In this document: positions 11,175 to 22,995 of the stretch, in pieces | How positions within the stretch are numbered: the stretch's first letter is position 1 | How the letters are laid out: each line of letters begins with the position of its first letter | From: Odiellus spinosus | Taxonomy: Eukaryota; Arthropoda; Arachnida; Opiliones; Phalangiidae | Direction of reading: 5' to 3' | Assembly: GCA_963920705.1 (NCBI GenBank) | Contig: OY987234.1 | Location: 8,041,907-8,105,906, forward strand | Length of the DNA stretch: 64,000 nt | Program-made: the position numbers and the translations under genes | Notes under the pieces: generated by a model | What the model was told of the DNA's origin: nothing | Databases searched by the model: none | What the model saw: the letters and a program-made list of their open reading frames with translations, nothing else

Positions 11175-13129
11175 CGAACCTTTTTTTTCATATATTGCAT
11201 TTTATTTAATATTGTGTTTATATTAGGCTTATACATTTGAATCTAGATATGTGCGTGTTAATATGATAGGACATTTTGTTCTATTTATGAGTACATTTTG
11301 TTGATTTGGGGATATTCTATAAAGAAATATCAAAATATTTCATTTTTAACGGCGGGTGGGTGTATCTTTTGGGGTTTGATGCCCCCTTAACGGGAGAGTC
11401 TTCAAAGAACTTGTCCCACACTGATAAATAGTTCTTACCGTCCAAGATGTGACAAGTAGTGTAAGGAAAAAAACTTTATGGGGCAAACCCCCCCTGGAAA
11501 ATTTTACTTTTAGTTTCAAAATGATAAACCTCTTTTTTTTTATTTTGCGAAACCCCCCACGGAGATTCTATTGGTTCTTAATACGTCCGCGTAATTACGG
11601 ACATCTCCCGGTCGTCCAATAAGAAGTAGATACGGTCGTGACGTCGCTGAAATCGAATCCGCCCTCTTTGATCTATTTTTCGTCTTTTTTTACTAGTTTT
11701 TGAAAACTGGGCATGCGCTTTATCTACTCTATCCAAATTTTTTGGAAGCGCATTCGAGGGTAGGTCACTGAACGTCTATTTAGCCCTCCCCCCTTCCTCG
11801 CGTATCGTTATATACTTAGGTGGGCTCCCGCCCTACGTTCTGCCCCGGGATAGAAGTTTCTGAGAGTAACTCTTCCGAATAGACTCCCTCTCTCGTCAAA
11901 CGAGGGTGACGGTCAGATAGTTTTTTTACTTTTCTTTTTCCAAAGAAGGAAAGGGGGGATACCCGTGGGGGTATAACCCCTATTAATTTATTTCTTTTCC
12001 CCCTATTTTCCAATCGCTAGAGAATAGATTACGGGTTATAAGAAAAGGAAGGAACCAATCGGAAAGACTCCGGATAGGAGGACACGTGATAGAATTGGGA
12101 GGGGCGAAACCCACTCCCTTTTATAAACCCCCCCAAAATTGTCCTGCCCCCTCTTTTATTTATTCCCCCCTATTAGAGATTCTTGATTTGGGACAAAGTT
12201 TGCGCTTTTGTTTCATATATAGAAAAAGTTAGATAATTTATAACAAAGACACGTTATTATTTTGGGGATTTAGCCCCCCCCCCCCAGCGTATCATAAAAA
12301 ATACAATATCATATATAATTATAAAATGTTAAGCTTAATTTTTTTGGGGTTATTTCACGAAGATAAAATTTTATTAAATTACCTTTTATATTTATACAAT
12401 TCCAAATTTGCATAAATTATATTCGCTTATCGCCGGCCAAGACCGCGAATTTGAAAAGCGTATACTCGATCGAAATTTGTTTGTGATTTACCGTGGCTTT
12501 ATGGATATTTGCATTAGAGTTTGATAAACATTTTAGTTTCGATAAGCTCGTATACGGGAACTTTATCGTTTTAATATTTAGGTTTAAAATTAAAGTTCGA
12601 TTAATATTTAGAAGGTTTCTAAGAGATATTTTACAAATTATATTTTCAATTGGTCAGTTCATTTTCCTTCGACCTCGAGATGACTCGATATCCGTAATAT
12701 TCTAAAACTTATTGCGTCATCGAAACGCGAATTAAAATACGTCATTACCTAATTTCGAACATTTGGGATTAAAAATAGGCTCTCTCTTTTAAATAATTTT
12801 ATTTTAGACGTCTATAAAATTTGAATATTGTTTAAATTAGAATATTAGAATATTTACAAATTAATTTAATAAATTAGGAAAGTTTTCCTCGACCGTGTAG
12901 AGTTGATCAGGTCCATTTTCAAGTTGGGAATATAATTTCTTTCTTGAGTTCCATTTATATTATTAAAATATTAATGGACTTGCAGTACAGGATTCATACA
13001 AACCTAGATTAGCTGAAAATATCAGGGAATTTTAATCTAAACATCATGGAAATATCAATAAAACTACTAAAAGTTTGACATAAGTCGTGGAATTGTCTGG
13101 AAGAACGTCTTAACTTAATCGTAAACTAA
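11175..13129. other. No gene seen
   Basis: AT-rich with C-rich patches, including a 12-nt C run at 12274-12285. Inverted CCAAT boxes at about 11567, 11617 and 12055 lie near CpG-containing DNA (11580-11660), but no exon can be assigned. The open frames at 11816-12013 and 12493-12705 have no recognisable similarity. Confidence 0.4.
12274..12285. repeat. Poly-C tract, 12 nt
   Basis: Uninterrupted run of 12 C on the plus strand, in an AT-rich setting. Confidence 0.95.
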
Positions 13130-13424
13130 AGCTACGGTCACACTAGTATTTCTTAATCGGTTTGAAACGGTAAAATCAAACCGATATTCAAATCGACAGG
13201 AATCGTTTTAAGCGTCACCCCTTTACTCATTATCTTTATAAATAGATTTATCGTAGCCTCATCTATCGGTTGTTGAAACCGAATCGGTATGAAACTGGCT
13301 CCCGAAGCAGTTTCGAGAAATCGAATCAAATGATTCGAGAAAAGCCGGTTTCCCGTTCACACGACTCTAGCGAAACGTTTTGAAACGGTTTAAATCGATT
13401 CGAAAGCCTAGTATGAACGGAGCT
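13130..13424 (+). mobile_element. Inverted-repeat element, family I/J (copy I)
   Basis: About 295 bp with terminal inverted repeats: the left end begins AGCTACGGTCACACTAG and the right end is CTAGTATGAACGGAGCT, its imperfect reverse complement. Subterminal sequence rich in TTTGAAACGG and TCGATT is also inverted. A longer relative in opposite orientation sits at 44575-44966, and a fragment is at 44468-44563. There is no coding capacity, so it is a non-autonomous element. Superfamily is not assignable and no clear target-site duplication is seen. Confidence 0.7.
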
Positions 13425-13432
13425 ATATCGTA

Positions 13433-13770
13433 CGATCTTAATCAACTATAAAAGTTACCTTTATTTTTCGTTGAAATAATAATACATATTTTCAAATTTT
13501 CGGAATTTGGGGAAGGTTTCGTGAGGGGCTAAATATTAATTAAACTGAGTACTTAATCATAAACTTCGATAACACTTAGTTGGTACGATCTTAATCAGCA
13601 TATTCGTAATTTTTATTAGTGTTTTTTAAAACCCTAGTTGCACCTGTAGAAATATCTATGAAAATAATAGAAAAATCAGGATGCTAACGAACCCTGAGTT
13701 TTAGTTTTTATAAAAGTTATCGTAATTTTCCGATGTAATATTAATACATATATTTGCAAATTTGTGGAGT
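13433..13770. repeat. Diverged dispersed repeat P with internal duplication
   Basis: Segment 13525-13690 (TACTTAATCATAAAC, TTAGTTGGTACGATCTTAATCAGC, TTGCACCTG, GAAATATC in order) matches 42720-42860 at roughly two-thirds identity by eye. Within the locus, TACGATCTTAATCA occurs at about 13431 and again near 13586, and an AATAATACATAT-type stretch recurs near 13480 and 13736. Another short match links 13017-13075 to 42647-42695. No protein is implied. Confidence 0.45.
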
Positions 13771-14119
13771 TCTAATCGATATCTTTGATTGGTCGCCGAC
13801 ACAAACAATGGGAAACAATATTTTAAGTTTCGCGTATTTGACGTCGGGGGAGGGTAAGATATAAATTCGGAAGATCTAGTCGCGAGAGAGAGAGAGGCGG
13901 AAACGGGGAACGAGCGACAAATAACTTTTTGGGCCGCCGAGATCTGTCTGGAAACCACGCAGTTTTCGTGTTACGGGTTTTAGTTTCCTTCGTTTACGAC
14001 AATTCTCTCGAAACACTCGGAGTTTGCATCGCCATTACAACGCGATACGCTTCCCTTCGTAGTTATAAACAAAGATAAAGTCTCCCCTTGAAAATTAGAT
14101 TTAGATTCTCATTACAGGC

Positions 14120-14510
14120 AGCCCAGTGATCCTATAATTACTATATTTTCCTTTAATTCCTTGAAATGTCCTATAAAGTCCGATAATTTTGCGTTAATAG
14201 ACAAAATTTGGGGTTCAAAAAATAGCGCCGCGCCTTCAAAAACAGAATATTTTGCATAAACAGGCTCTATTATGTAGCTAAAATACGCTTCTCACAATTA
14301 GAACCGGAACAACCTAGCGGTTTCAAATTCAACCGAGAAAGTAAAACCGTGAAAGAAAATATCATTTTCAAATCAATTTTTCCTGAATTTGCCCTATAGA
14401 ATCCTTTTTTGAGCTCATTCTAATCCTATATTATCATATAAAACCTAATTTTGTGTCCTATATAATCCTATATTTTGAAAAAAATAATCCTAAAATTCCT
14501 AAAAGGAATT
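14120..14510. other. AT-rich stretch with recurring TCCTATA motif
   Basis: Motifs of the type TCCTATA, ATCCTATATT and TAAAATTCCT recur irregularly many times. It could be a heavily decayed tandem repeat, but no fixed period is evident. No gene is seen. Confidence 0.3.
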
Positions 14511-14926
14511 GAAATTGCCGTATGATAATTTTGACTTTTGATGCCTCTAAGAGTAATTTTTATGACATGAAGATAGAATTCTAACTGAAATTCGTGACTG
14601 AATCGTACGGTATAATCGAATAGTCGAAACTACGTTTAATATCAATCTTTAAATGGTTTAATTCCTTTACACTAAAACTGATTTTTCCAACCGTAAGCTC
14701 TTGGCAATTTTGGATTGATCCTTCAACGTATATGATAAGGATGGGTCGGATCTTTTTCTCCTCCTTTCGAATCTGGGAAAGCTTTAATTGTGTCTCTAGC
14801 TTCTGGGCGAACCTTGTTTTGGTTATTAGCGAAATGAAGCGGCTACGGACGGAGAGACGGTATATATACGGGATCTGTAGCTGAAAAGGGGGAAATAGCC
14901 CCCGATCGTATATAAATATATACTCG

Positions 14927-14940
14927 CCCCCCCCCCCCCC
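14927..14940. repeat. Poly-C tract, 14 nt
   Basis: Uninterrupted run of 14 C on the plus strand. The surrounding open frame on the minus strand (14826-15050) reads through it and is not recognisable. Confidence 0.96.
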
Positions 14941-15174
14941 ACTTTATTTTTACGGTAAACAAAAAGGGATATCTTCTCTCGTTTAACCCCTTCTCTCGTA
15001 TACGGTCGTCTATATATTAGATATATATTTAACCGCGAAGTGGGGGTCAACCCAATTGCTCTTCAACCCCGTTCGTATATACCAATTGACAATTATCGTC
15101 TTGGAAATAAAATGTGAAAATGAGACTTGAATTTTGGGTTAATTTAAGTTAGTTTATGGGTATACTTTAATTTT

Positions 15175-15698
15175 AGTTTTGAGGCTATTTTAAGTGTAGT
15201 TTTGAGGCTATTTTAAGTGTAGTTTTGAGGCTATTTTAAGTGTAGTTTTGAGGCTATTTTAAGTGTAATTTTGAGGCTATTTTAAGTGTAATTTTGAGGC
15301 TATTTTAAGTGTAATTTTGAGGCTATTTTAAGTGTAATTTTGAGGCTATTTTAAGTGTAATTTTGAGGCTATTTTAAGTGTAATTTTGAGGCTATTTTAA
15401 GTGTAATTTTGAGGCTACTTTAAGTGTAATTTTGAGGCTACTTTAAGTGTAATTTTGAGGCTACTTTAAGTGTAATTTTGAGGCTACTTTAAGTGTAATT
15501 TTGAGGCTACTTTAAGTGTAATTTTGAGGCTACTTTAAGTGTAATTTTGAGGCTACTTTAAGTGTAATTTTGAGGCTACTTTAAGTGTAATTTTGAGGCT
15601 ACTTTAAGTGTAATTTTGAGGCTACTTTAAGTGTAATTTTGAGGCTACTTTAAGTGTAATTTTGAGGCTACTTTAAGTGTAATTTTGAGGCTACTTTA
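15175..15698 (+). repeat. 23-bp minisatellite, about 23 copies
   Basis: The unit contains TTTTGAGGCTATTTTAAGTG. Variants are ordered in blocks: four copies with TAGTTTT, then six with TAATTTT and CTATTTT, then about thirteen with CTACTTT. It abuts a 24-bp array made from a clearly related unit. Sorting of variants into contiguous blocks indicates local duplication or homogenisation. Confidence 0.95.
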
Positions 15699-16279
15699 TG
15701 TTAGTTTTTGTGGTTAATTTAAGTTTAGTTTTTGTGGTTAATTTAAGTTTAGTTTTTGAGGTTAATTTAAGTTTAGTTTTTGAGGTTAATTTAAGTTTAG
15801 TTTTTGAGGTTAATTTAAGTTTAGTTTTTGAGGTTAATTTAAGTTTAGTTTTTGAGGTTAATTTAAGTTTAGTTTTTGAGGTTAATTTAAGTTTAGTTTT
15901 TGAGGTTAATTTAAGTTTAGTTTTTGAGGTTAATTTAAGTTTAGTTTTTGAGGTTAATTTAAGTTTAGTTTTTGAGATTAATTTAAGTTTAGTTTTTGAG
16001 ATTAATTTAAGTTTAGTTTTTGAGATTAATTTAAGTTTAGTTTTTGAGATTAATTTAAGTTTAGTTTTTGAGATTAATTTAAGTTTAGTTTTTGAGGTTA
16101 ATTTAAGTTTAGTTTTTGAGGTTAATTTAAGTTTAGTTTTTGAGGTTAATTTAAGTTTAGTTTTTGAGGTTAATTTAAGTTTAGTTTTTGAGGTTAATTT
16201 AAGTTTAGTTTTTGGGGCTAATTTAAATTTAGTTTTTGGGGCTAATTTAAATTTAGTTTTTGGGGCTAATTTAAGTTTT
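15699..16279 (+). repeat. 24-bp minisatellite, 24 copies
   Basis: The unit contains TTAGTTTTTGAGGTTAATTT. It is 1 bp longer than, and homologous to, the adjoining 23-bp unit. Variants run in blocks: 2 copies with TGTGGTTA, 9 with TGAGGTTA, 5 with TGAGATTA, 5 with TGAGGTTA and 3 with TGGGGCTA. Because 24 is a multiple of three, the array stays open in one frame and yields a 219-codon frame of repeated LVFEVNLS. That is best read as an artefact of period, not a gene: no upstream exon or signal is visible and the related 23-bp half is not open. Confidence 0.95.
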
Positions 16280-17044
16280 TACTCTGTTAATCGTGACCAC
16301 TTTTTAAAATGTAACACCTTCGGATGGGACATCTGCCAAAACGCCCTTTTTTTCTAAAGATTCTTAATGGGAAATTATATTAAATCTCAAAATATCTGAA
16401 GCAAAAATGTTGGTATGTCCAAAAAATTCTTAAAATATTTAAAAGGACCATCAAAAACGATAAATTTAGATGAAATAATCGTGGCCCTTCGAATTTTGTA
16501 GTTTACATCAATGTATTAAATTTCTTAACTAGTTTTTAAAATTAACGAAAATTAGTAAAAAATTAAGTGTCGAGAATTATATCATTATTAAATTAAACTA
16601 AGAATTTTGAAGAGCCAATTGTCAACAAAACATTTAGAAACTATTTAGAAACCGAAATTGACTGATGGAATATTAATTCTGTATTAATTATTTCTACTGA
16701 TTTTAAAATAATTCAAACAAATGCGAACGAATCTCGGTGGTCCGGTTTTAGCGTCTTCATGATCGATATAGTCCAGTACCGCAGCGGCGATGTAATTTTA
16801 ATTTCAAACAGAATTCGTTTCAGGCCGCAGTTTTCTATACAATGGCTTTCGGCTGTTTAAATATTATTCCACGCTAGCACCGCGTGTTTTCAAAATAAAT
16901 TCAAAACAAACTCTTTCTCCCTCCCAACCCCTCACTAAATTGCACCCCCTCCCCCTGAATTAATATACGTATAAGTGAGGGACAGGGGGTTCTATAGTAA
17001 ATAGGGGGTTTCAACCCATATACAGCATATCATTCGATAATTCG
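16280..17044. other. No gene seen
   Basis: AT-rich DNA to about 16700, then a mixed stretch with a C/T-rich patch at about 16910-16990. Nothing recognisable. Confidence 0.5.
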
Positions 17045-17520
17045 TTAAAGTAAAGCTGTCACGAATTTTTCATTAACTCCAAATGGAAATTGAGTAGCAT
17101 TTTCGGAAAGATCGTTAAAAAACGATTCAAAATATATATACATATATCATAGAAAAAAATTACAAAGACAGTATACTTTATAATCGACATTTTCGAAATT
17201 AAATTAAAAATTCTCCGCGATTCTACATCATCACTATGGTCGCGTGATTTCGCTATTGTAGAGCCTACAGTTGATTCTCGCGCGTGATAAGGTCGCTTTC
17301 GTGCCGTCTTTTTTGTAAAAGTACCTTTCGTATGCAAATTATCGTTAATTAAATTCCAGAAATAAACTACGTCATATATTTTTGTAATTTTTATTTTGAA
17401 GTTTCGAACGCTTCAACCTAGAGGTATAAAATTTTTAATACGAAGTTTTAATATTATATGATAAAACTAAAAATATTATCCATTGGCATTCGAAAAAAAA
17501 AGGTGTCAGCTTCACTTTAA
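17045..17520 (+). mobile_element. TTAA-ended miniature element, family A (copy A)
   Basis: 476 bp. The left end is TTAAAGTAAAGCTGTCACG and the right end GTGTCAGCTTCACTTTAA, an inverted pair. A subterminal hairpin (ATCGTT, AAAA, AACGAT) at about 17112-17127 is conserved in most copies. The interior has ACGTCATCACTATGGTC, TGATAAGGTCGCTTTCG and AGAGGTATAAAATTTT, all shared with copies at 45.5, 53.2 and 55.9 kb. No long open frame is present. TTAA at both ends would fit a TTAA target site as in piggyBac-type elements, but the ends lack the typical CCC, so superfamily is unresolved. Confidence 0.85.
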
Positions 17521-18090
17521 GGTTCTGGGAACCGCGCGCGATTTCCGAGTTTACAAAAATAAGTAAAAAAATGTACACTTTTAAATCCGACCGTTTATTA
17601 ATATATACAGAAAGTTGGTATTGGGGGAGGGGGTTGGTCGGCGTCGCGAAATTACCAAATCCGATTTCTAACTCTCAATTTGCATGATTATTTTTCCCTC
17701 TTTTTCCAATAATATTTTTGACCCATATGGGATGAACTTCTCCCTCCTCTTTTGCTTTTTGATCCGATTTGTGGCTAAATATTGATTTGTTTGTATTATA
17801 AAGCGTACGTTTTTGATTGGGGTGAAACTAACTTTGGCGCGCAAACCACCTCACCCCACTTTCAAATAATAAATACGCTGTACGATTGTCTATAGCTAAT
17901 ATTTTTATACTGTTTATATTTATAAGTTTAAAAATCGTACTCGCTGGCTTATTTAGTATTTTTCTTTTCAAAATATTGATTCGCGTAATTAGACTTGTAT
18001 GTTTAGTTTTTAAATTTAATAGGTCATTTTTCTATTCAATGAGTATGTCAATCATATTTTTAAAATTTTATATTCGTCATCTTTAGAATA
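17521..18090. other. No gene seen
   Basis: Mixed DNA. At about 17832-17845, TTTGGCGCGCAAAC resembles a palindromic E2F site. No associated exon is visible. The hydrophobic open frame at 17886-18086 reflects T-richness. Confidence 0.4.
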
Positions 18091-18248
18091 GGGAGTCATC
18101 GTGGGAGACATTGATACGTCAAAGGTTTCTCACCTCGGTGTCATCCCCCTTAGAGAGGGAATTACAGTATTCGAGCTTTCGACCTCCCCCAGTAAGGGGG
18201 TTCCATGAAGTCAGGCTTTCTTTCCCTCTTGGCTCTTTGCTGCCTGAT
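18091..18248 (+). repeat. Dispersed repeat K, copy 1
   Basis: About 158 bp, strongly similar to 36889-37055. Shared blocks in order are GGGAGACATTGATACG, GGTTTCT, GTGTCATCCC, CCCCCAGTAAGGGGGTTCC and GTCAGGCTTTCTTT, then GGCTCTTTG. Two short GC stem-loops are present in both copies. Length and structure would suit a SINE or a small-RNA-derived repeat, but I recognise no tRNA, 5S or 7SL features, no poly-A tail and no terminal inverted repeat. Confidence 0.65.
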
Positions 18249-18249
18249 T

Positions 18250-21059
18250 CTGCGCATTCGAAAGTAGTAAATTGGACGGGTCAAGTAGACTCTGACGTCA
18301 ATCGCGAAACAACCACGTGACTACTGAATTCGCCCTCGAATTTCCGGATCTCGGAAATTTAAAAATTAAATGGCAACAATAGATGGCGCGAAAAGATAAT
18401 GTATTGTATTGCATTTGAGTGCTATCTATGGTTTTTCAGGAAATTTAGGCTCTGATTCCATAAAGTCATGTGTTCCTGTTTTATCAGTCTCTTTACTTTT
18501 TAAGAAAATTAACCTCTTAAACTTTCTTTATGATAAATCGCCGTATAGCCTGCGCTAAAATTCACAGAGAACCATTACCCTGGTGGTAAACTTTGGAATC
18601 GAATATGAACCTCCCAATATACTACTAAATTCTGATTCGAATGATAGTTTAAAATCCAGATTTTTAACGAAAATATCAAAGTTTAGGCGCCTATATTCAA
18701 ATTTATTTTCATTGATAAAACTTAACTTATTCTACAGATGTTAGTGCGAACGCTTTTCAACCCCGGGACTTGACAAATGATAAGAAACATAATTTTAAGC
18801 GTATATGATGAATTGACCCCTTTACCCCGGCTGTCCCGGGGTTGCGGTATAGTGTGTATTTATTTGCAACAACAATTGCGTATATTCTCCTCCCTTGTTG
18901 CTTTATTTTAAAACCCTCTCTCATTTGTATACAGGGTTGCTATCTCTTATCTCCAAAAGTGGAGTGTATAATATTAATCACTTCGTCTAAGACTCGAGTA
19001 GTTTTAAAAATGTCTTTCTGCTTGAGGCTTTTCGGTTTATAAAATGGGGTAGGGGAGCGACTCTAATCCTCAAAATAAGCGAACGAACAATAACTGTCTT
19101 GTCAACCACCAATTTGTTATTCGCGGCGACAGACTTAGCTTTGCGTTTACGCGTCCCGATAAATTTCGCCTTTTCATATATCTAGAATTCTAGATAGTAA
19201 AAGAGCAGACTTAGAAGTCGCGAGGAACGTTATTAAGCTCCTTGCTCACTAGCTCATTTTGGAGCGCGTCTCATTCCGCGAGCGAATCAAATACTTCACG
19301 CGCTTACGAATAAAGTCAATATCGAACGTCACGCGCTAAATCAATCGACGACACGCGACGCTTCTAAGCGTAATAATGCGTAGAGGGCTTTAGAAATGTT
19401 CGGAAATCGAATGACCAGAGAGTATAACCAAACTTGTAACCTGAACGATTCTTTGTGGAAGGTAACTAGACGTATGCGTAAACCTTTCGTGAATGATACC
19501 TATTGATTAATTATAATTAACTTTACTAATTCCCATTTCACCCGTTTCACCCTTTTATTTCCGTTTAACGGGTCACACCCGGCTTACGAAGTAAAATCCA
19601 TTCTAGAACCATTTAGAGTTTAAGATTTGGGGTTTTGTACATATATCAGAGGCTAAAGCGAGGCAAGGCTCATCCCTTTATGACGAGTGTATAATGTATA
19701 GTAGCGCTTTTCGAATTTTTTCTCACCCCGAAAGAAAAAGGGAGATGTTTAAGAGTAAGTTTAAATTAAGACTGACTGTTTTATTTTGCACCTGCTACTG
19801 ACGAAGAAACTGGCTTTTCTTTTTCTTTAAAGCATGATGCGAGCTAGAACTATTTCTGGTTCTCAAAGACTTAAACTATAAGATGATATAAAAGAGTGCT
19901 GAAGAAAAAAAAAGCTCTCAAACCATAAATGAGCGATGAAATCCTTCCTTGTTTCTTTTTTTAAACCCCATCGAGGAAACTTTTGGTTTTTCGGGTCTGT
20001 TAATCTGATAGGAACAAGTTTCGGGAGACATCAGTGTATCTAAGTAGCGGGATATGTTAATATTAGGAAAGATAGACTTTTTATCTGAGTCCAAGTTACC
20101 AGCCACGTAAATGGCGGGAAAATTAACGATAGGCTACAATTAACTACAAATTAAATTGAGGGTCCACGGCTCTTATTGTTCAATTTACTTTTAAAATCAT
20201 TTATTATCAATTCATCCCTGACAATCTTAATCCCTTATACTGTTTTGATCATCTTGTTTCTTAGGAGTCCGCGTATATTAACGCTATTTATTCTTCCGCG
20301 CGAAACAGAAGTTTTCTAAACTTTTTTGGCGTCGTCTCTTGGCAGAAGGCACGTTGCGCTATCTACCCTTGTCACCCCCCTCCCTCCTTTTTCGTTTTCT
20401 CTCGTGTAAACAATTTGTTTGTTTAAAAACAGCTCTCGCGTTCCGAATAATCTCCCCAGCTCACAGAGAGGAGAGAAGAGATGGAGAAATAGAGCCAACC
20501 CGCATCCCAACAGCAGCTAGCGATCTAGAATTTTTTTAGAAGGGGATATGAGGGGGGTATAGGTGACTCGTACTTCGTCGTATAGCTATAAACATCTCTT
20601 TCTCTCTCTTACCACCACGTCCCTAAACAGCCGAATTCCATTTTGTATTCCTATACTAACATAGCTATATATTGTATGACTCGTTTGAAATTGTAAGGAT
20701 ACGAGTTGAATCTCGAACTTGAGGGGTGGTAAATTAACTAAAGCTAGGAGTTTGTAATTAATTTGATAAATTTTTTGAATTATCTTTTTGCTTAAAAGTA
20801 GACTATCCTTTAAATTATCTTTTAGTAACAAAAATTAATTCAAAAGTCTCGAGTGTGAACCATGATTTTTCAATTACAACTTTCTCGAGATGGTTTAAAA
20901 AATTTAATTTGTTTGAAATTCATTTGCATTGGATTTCTTAAGCGTGAAATGAACTTAAAATAATGTCGTGAGATCCCCTTTTCAGAATATCCATCTTTTT
21001 CGGATACTAAAATTCCGCTTTCAATATTCCAATTGTTTATTCCGGCTATGAATAGATTA
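18250..21059. other. No gene seen; one CpG-rich patch
   Basis: Mostly AT-rich. A patch at about 19120-19400 is noticeably CpG-rich (for example CGACACGCGACGCTTCTAAG) and could be regulatory. Open frames at 18111-18320, 19918-20106 and 20316-20539 show no recognisable domain, and those at 20.3-20.5 kb overlap on opposite strands. Confidence 0.4.
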
Positions 21060-21198
21060 AAAATTTCGAAAATGGCGATTATAAAATATGTTCGCGGTAA
21101 TTATTTCTATTCTGCCTATGTATATATATTTTGAATCGTTTTTTAACGATCTTTCCGAAAATGCTACTCAATTTCCATTCGTAGCATCTTCACTTTAA
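21060..21198 (-). mobile_element. Family A fragment
   Basis: Minus-oriented 5'-end fragment of the TTAA-ended family. It contains TTTTGAATCGTTTTTTAACG, CTTTCCGAAAATGCTACTC and AATTTCCATT, and ends TTCACTTTAA. The inner part of the element is missing. The GTGACAG block of the terminus is eroded (GCATC). Confidence 0.8.
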
Positions 21199-21199
21199 T

Positions 21200-22713
21200 A
21201 TTTGAGATATTATCACCGAGATAACTTCAAATTTATAACGACGCAGTCCTCGAATTAAATCTGATGAGTAGAGAGATTTTGTCGTCTCCTCAGACACGAA
21301 GTACGAACCTTCTTCCGCGAGCTTTGTAAAGAGAGAAAGAGATCCGAGGAAATATATAGGTGGGAAAAAATGCGTAGGCGGAAGAGAGGCAAAATATGTT
21401 AGAAAATAGAAACGAAATGTTGAAACGAGTAGCAAGGTGACGATGAACTAAATCTAGACTTCGCTATTTTCCAAAAATACATTTCTCTCTAGCGCGGGTT
21501 CCGCTTCATGTAGAACTATAAACTGCTACACACGCTCAATTCTAACGCCATCGTATAAAAAAAACGCGTTTCAAAAACATTATAAGGATCTCTTATCCTC
21601 AATATATGGTTCTGAAGTTTCAACCTAGGAAGGAATCCAATTTTCAATCAAAATGATGATAATTTCAGTTCTATTCAAAAGTTCTACTTTATATAAGCGT
21701 TGTTCTTTTTCTATAGGTGACTTTTAATATGTTTCTTTCTTTTCAACACTTGGCTATGATTTAAATATCTCTCATATCCGGAACATAAGACAGATAGCTA
21801 GTAAGCGTCTGGTATTAGAATCTTGGCCCTGTCTTTAATATATCACCTCCGATTTGGCACAATTCTTAAATCCCGGATCTATAAGCTATATAAATAATTT
21901 TTTCACCTCTTAAAACTTTCTTCTGACAAATTATCGAAATTAACTTGACGTGAAATGTTTAATTAGAAATGGTTTTAATAACGTCAATGGTTTATAAGTT
22001 TGATCGCACAACCTAGTGAGATTAATGATATTTTAGGAATGAATATATTAAAGGGAGTGTAACCTACTTTTATTTATTTACATCAGATCTGGCCAAAGGT
22101 GCAAGGGGATCGAGTCTTTTGATTAGTTAGAGGTTCTAATTTTAATTGAATGACAAAATATGAATCTTTTCATGGGCACATTTTCCGATTGTTTTAATAC
22201 TCGAACAAGTCATGTTTTTAAAAGTATCCAATCCATTAAAAAAATTACTTTATTTTCCTATTCATCCTCTCTTTAATAGCATGCGCTTTCGTTTATTTCA
22301 GGAAAAATAAATTTTAATAATAATTCTAATTATTATTGAAATTGAAACCAAATCGAAGCCTTGGTTCGCGAGCTTTTAATTATAAGATAGTCACGATCTA
22401 AAGGAATGAGAAGAGAGAATGAGGGGGAGCCAATGAAATGACAGGGTACAGCCTGCCGCTCTTAAAACCGCGTGCCAAAGACGCCGCGGCGTAGCGCTGT
22501 TTAACCAAGAAATTTATGACAAAATATGACGTTCTCAACCCTATTAAAAAATAGATAATAAAAATTGTCTTTTACGGTGAAGTCTCTATAACCCCTTCTC
22601 TTCATCCTCCTCACTCACTCTCACCCTCGGGTGCAGCGTGTGTCTATACCTAAACAGCTAAGACTAAAGACCTGTTCACACACTTGTAATTTGCCCACCA
22701 TTAAGTTTTTAGA
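21200..22713. other. No gene seen
   Basis: AT-rich DNA with a somewhat CpG-rich patch at about 22460-22500 (AACCGCGTGCCAAAGACGCC). The open frame 21190-21435 (minus) starts in the family A fragment and is not recognisable. Confidence 0.45.
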
Positions 22714-22995
22714 TGGACCAATATTCATGGGAAAGTTTGGACCCATATTCATGGGAAAGTTTGGACCCATATTCTTGGGAAATTTTGGACCCATATTCTT
22801 GGGAAATTTTGGACCCATATTCTTGGGAAATTTTGGACCAATATTCATGGGAAATATTGGACCAATATTCATGGGAAATATTGGACCAATATTTGGGTGT
22901 AATTTGGACCAATATTCGGAGGAAATTTGGACCAATATTCGAGGGAAATTTAAGCCAGTATTCTGTACAGTTTTTCACGAATATTCATGGAAATG
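22714..22995 (+). repeat. 23/24-bp minisatellite, 12 copies
   Basis: The unit contains GGACCAATATTCATGGGAAA. Copies begin at 23- or 24-bp steps from about 22719 to 22978. Variants are blocked: two with CATGGGAAAGTTT, three with CTTGGGAAATTTT, two with CATGGGAAATATT, then increasingly diverged copies at the right edge. Because most steps are 24 bp, frames stay open on both strands (GPIFMGKF-type and its antisense); these are artefacts. Confidence 0.95.

Noticed and set aside
15698-16357. 219-codon open frame of LVFEVNLS-type repeats
   Set aside because: It is the in-frame translation of a 24-bp minisatellite; the homologous 23-bp half is closed, and there is no promoter, splice or start context.
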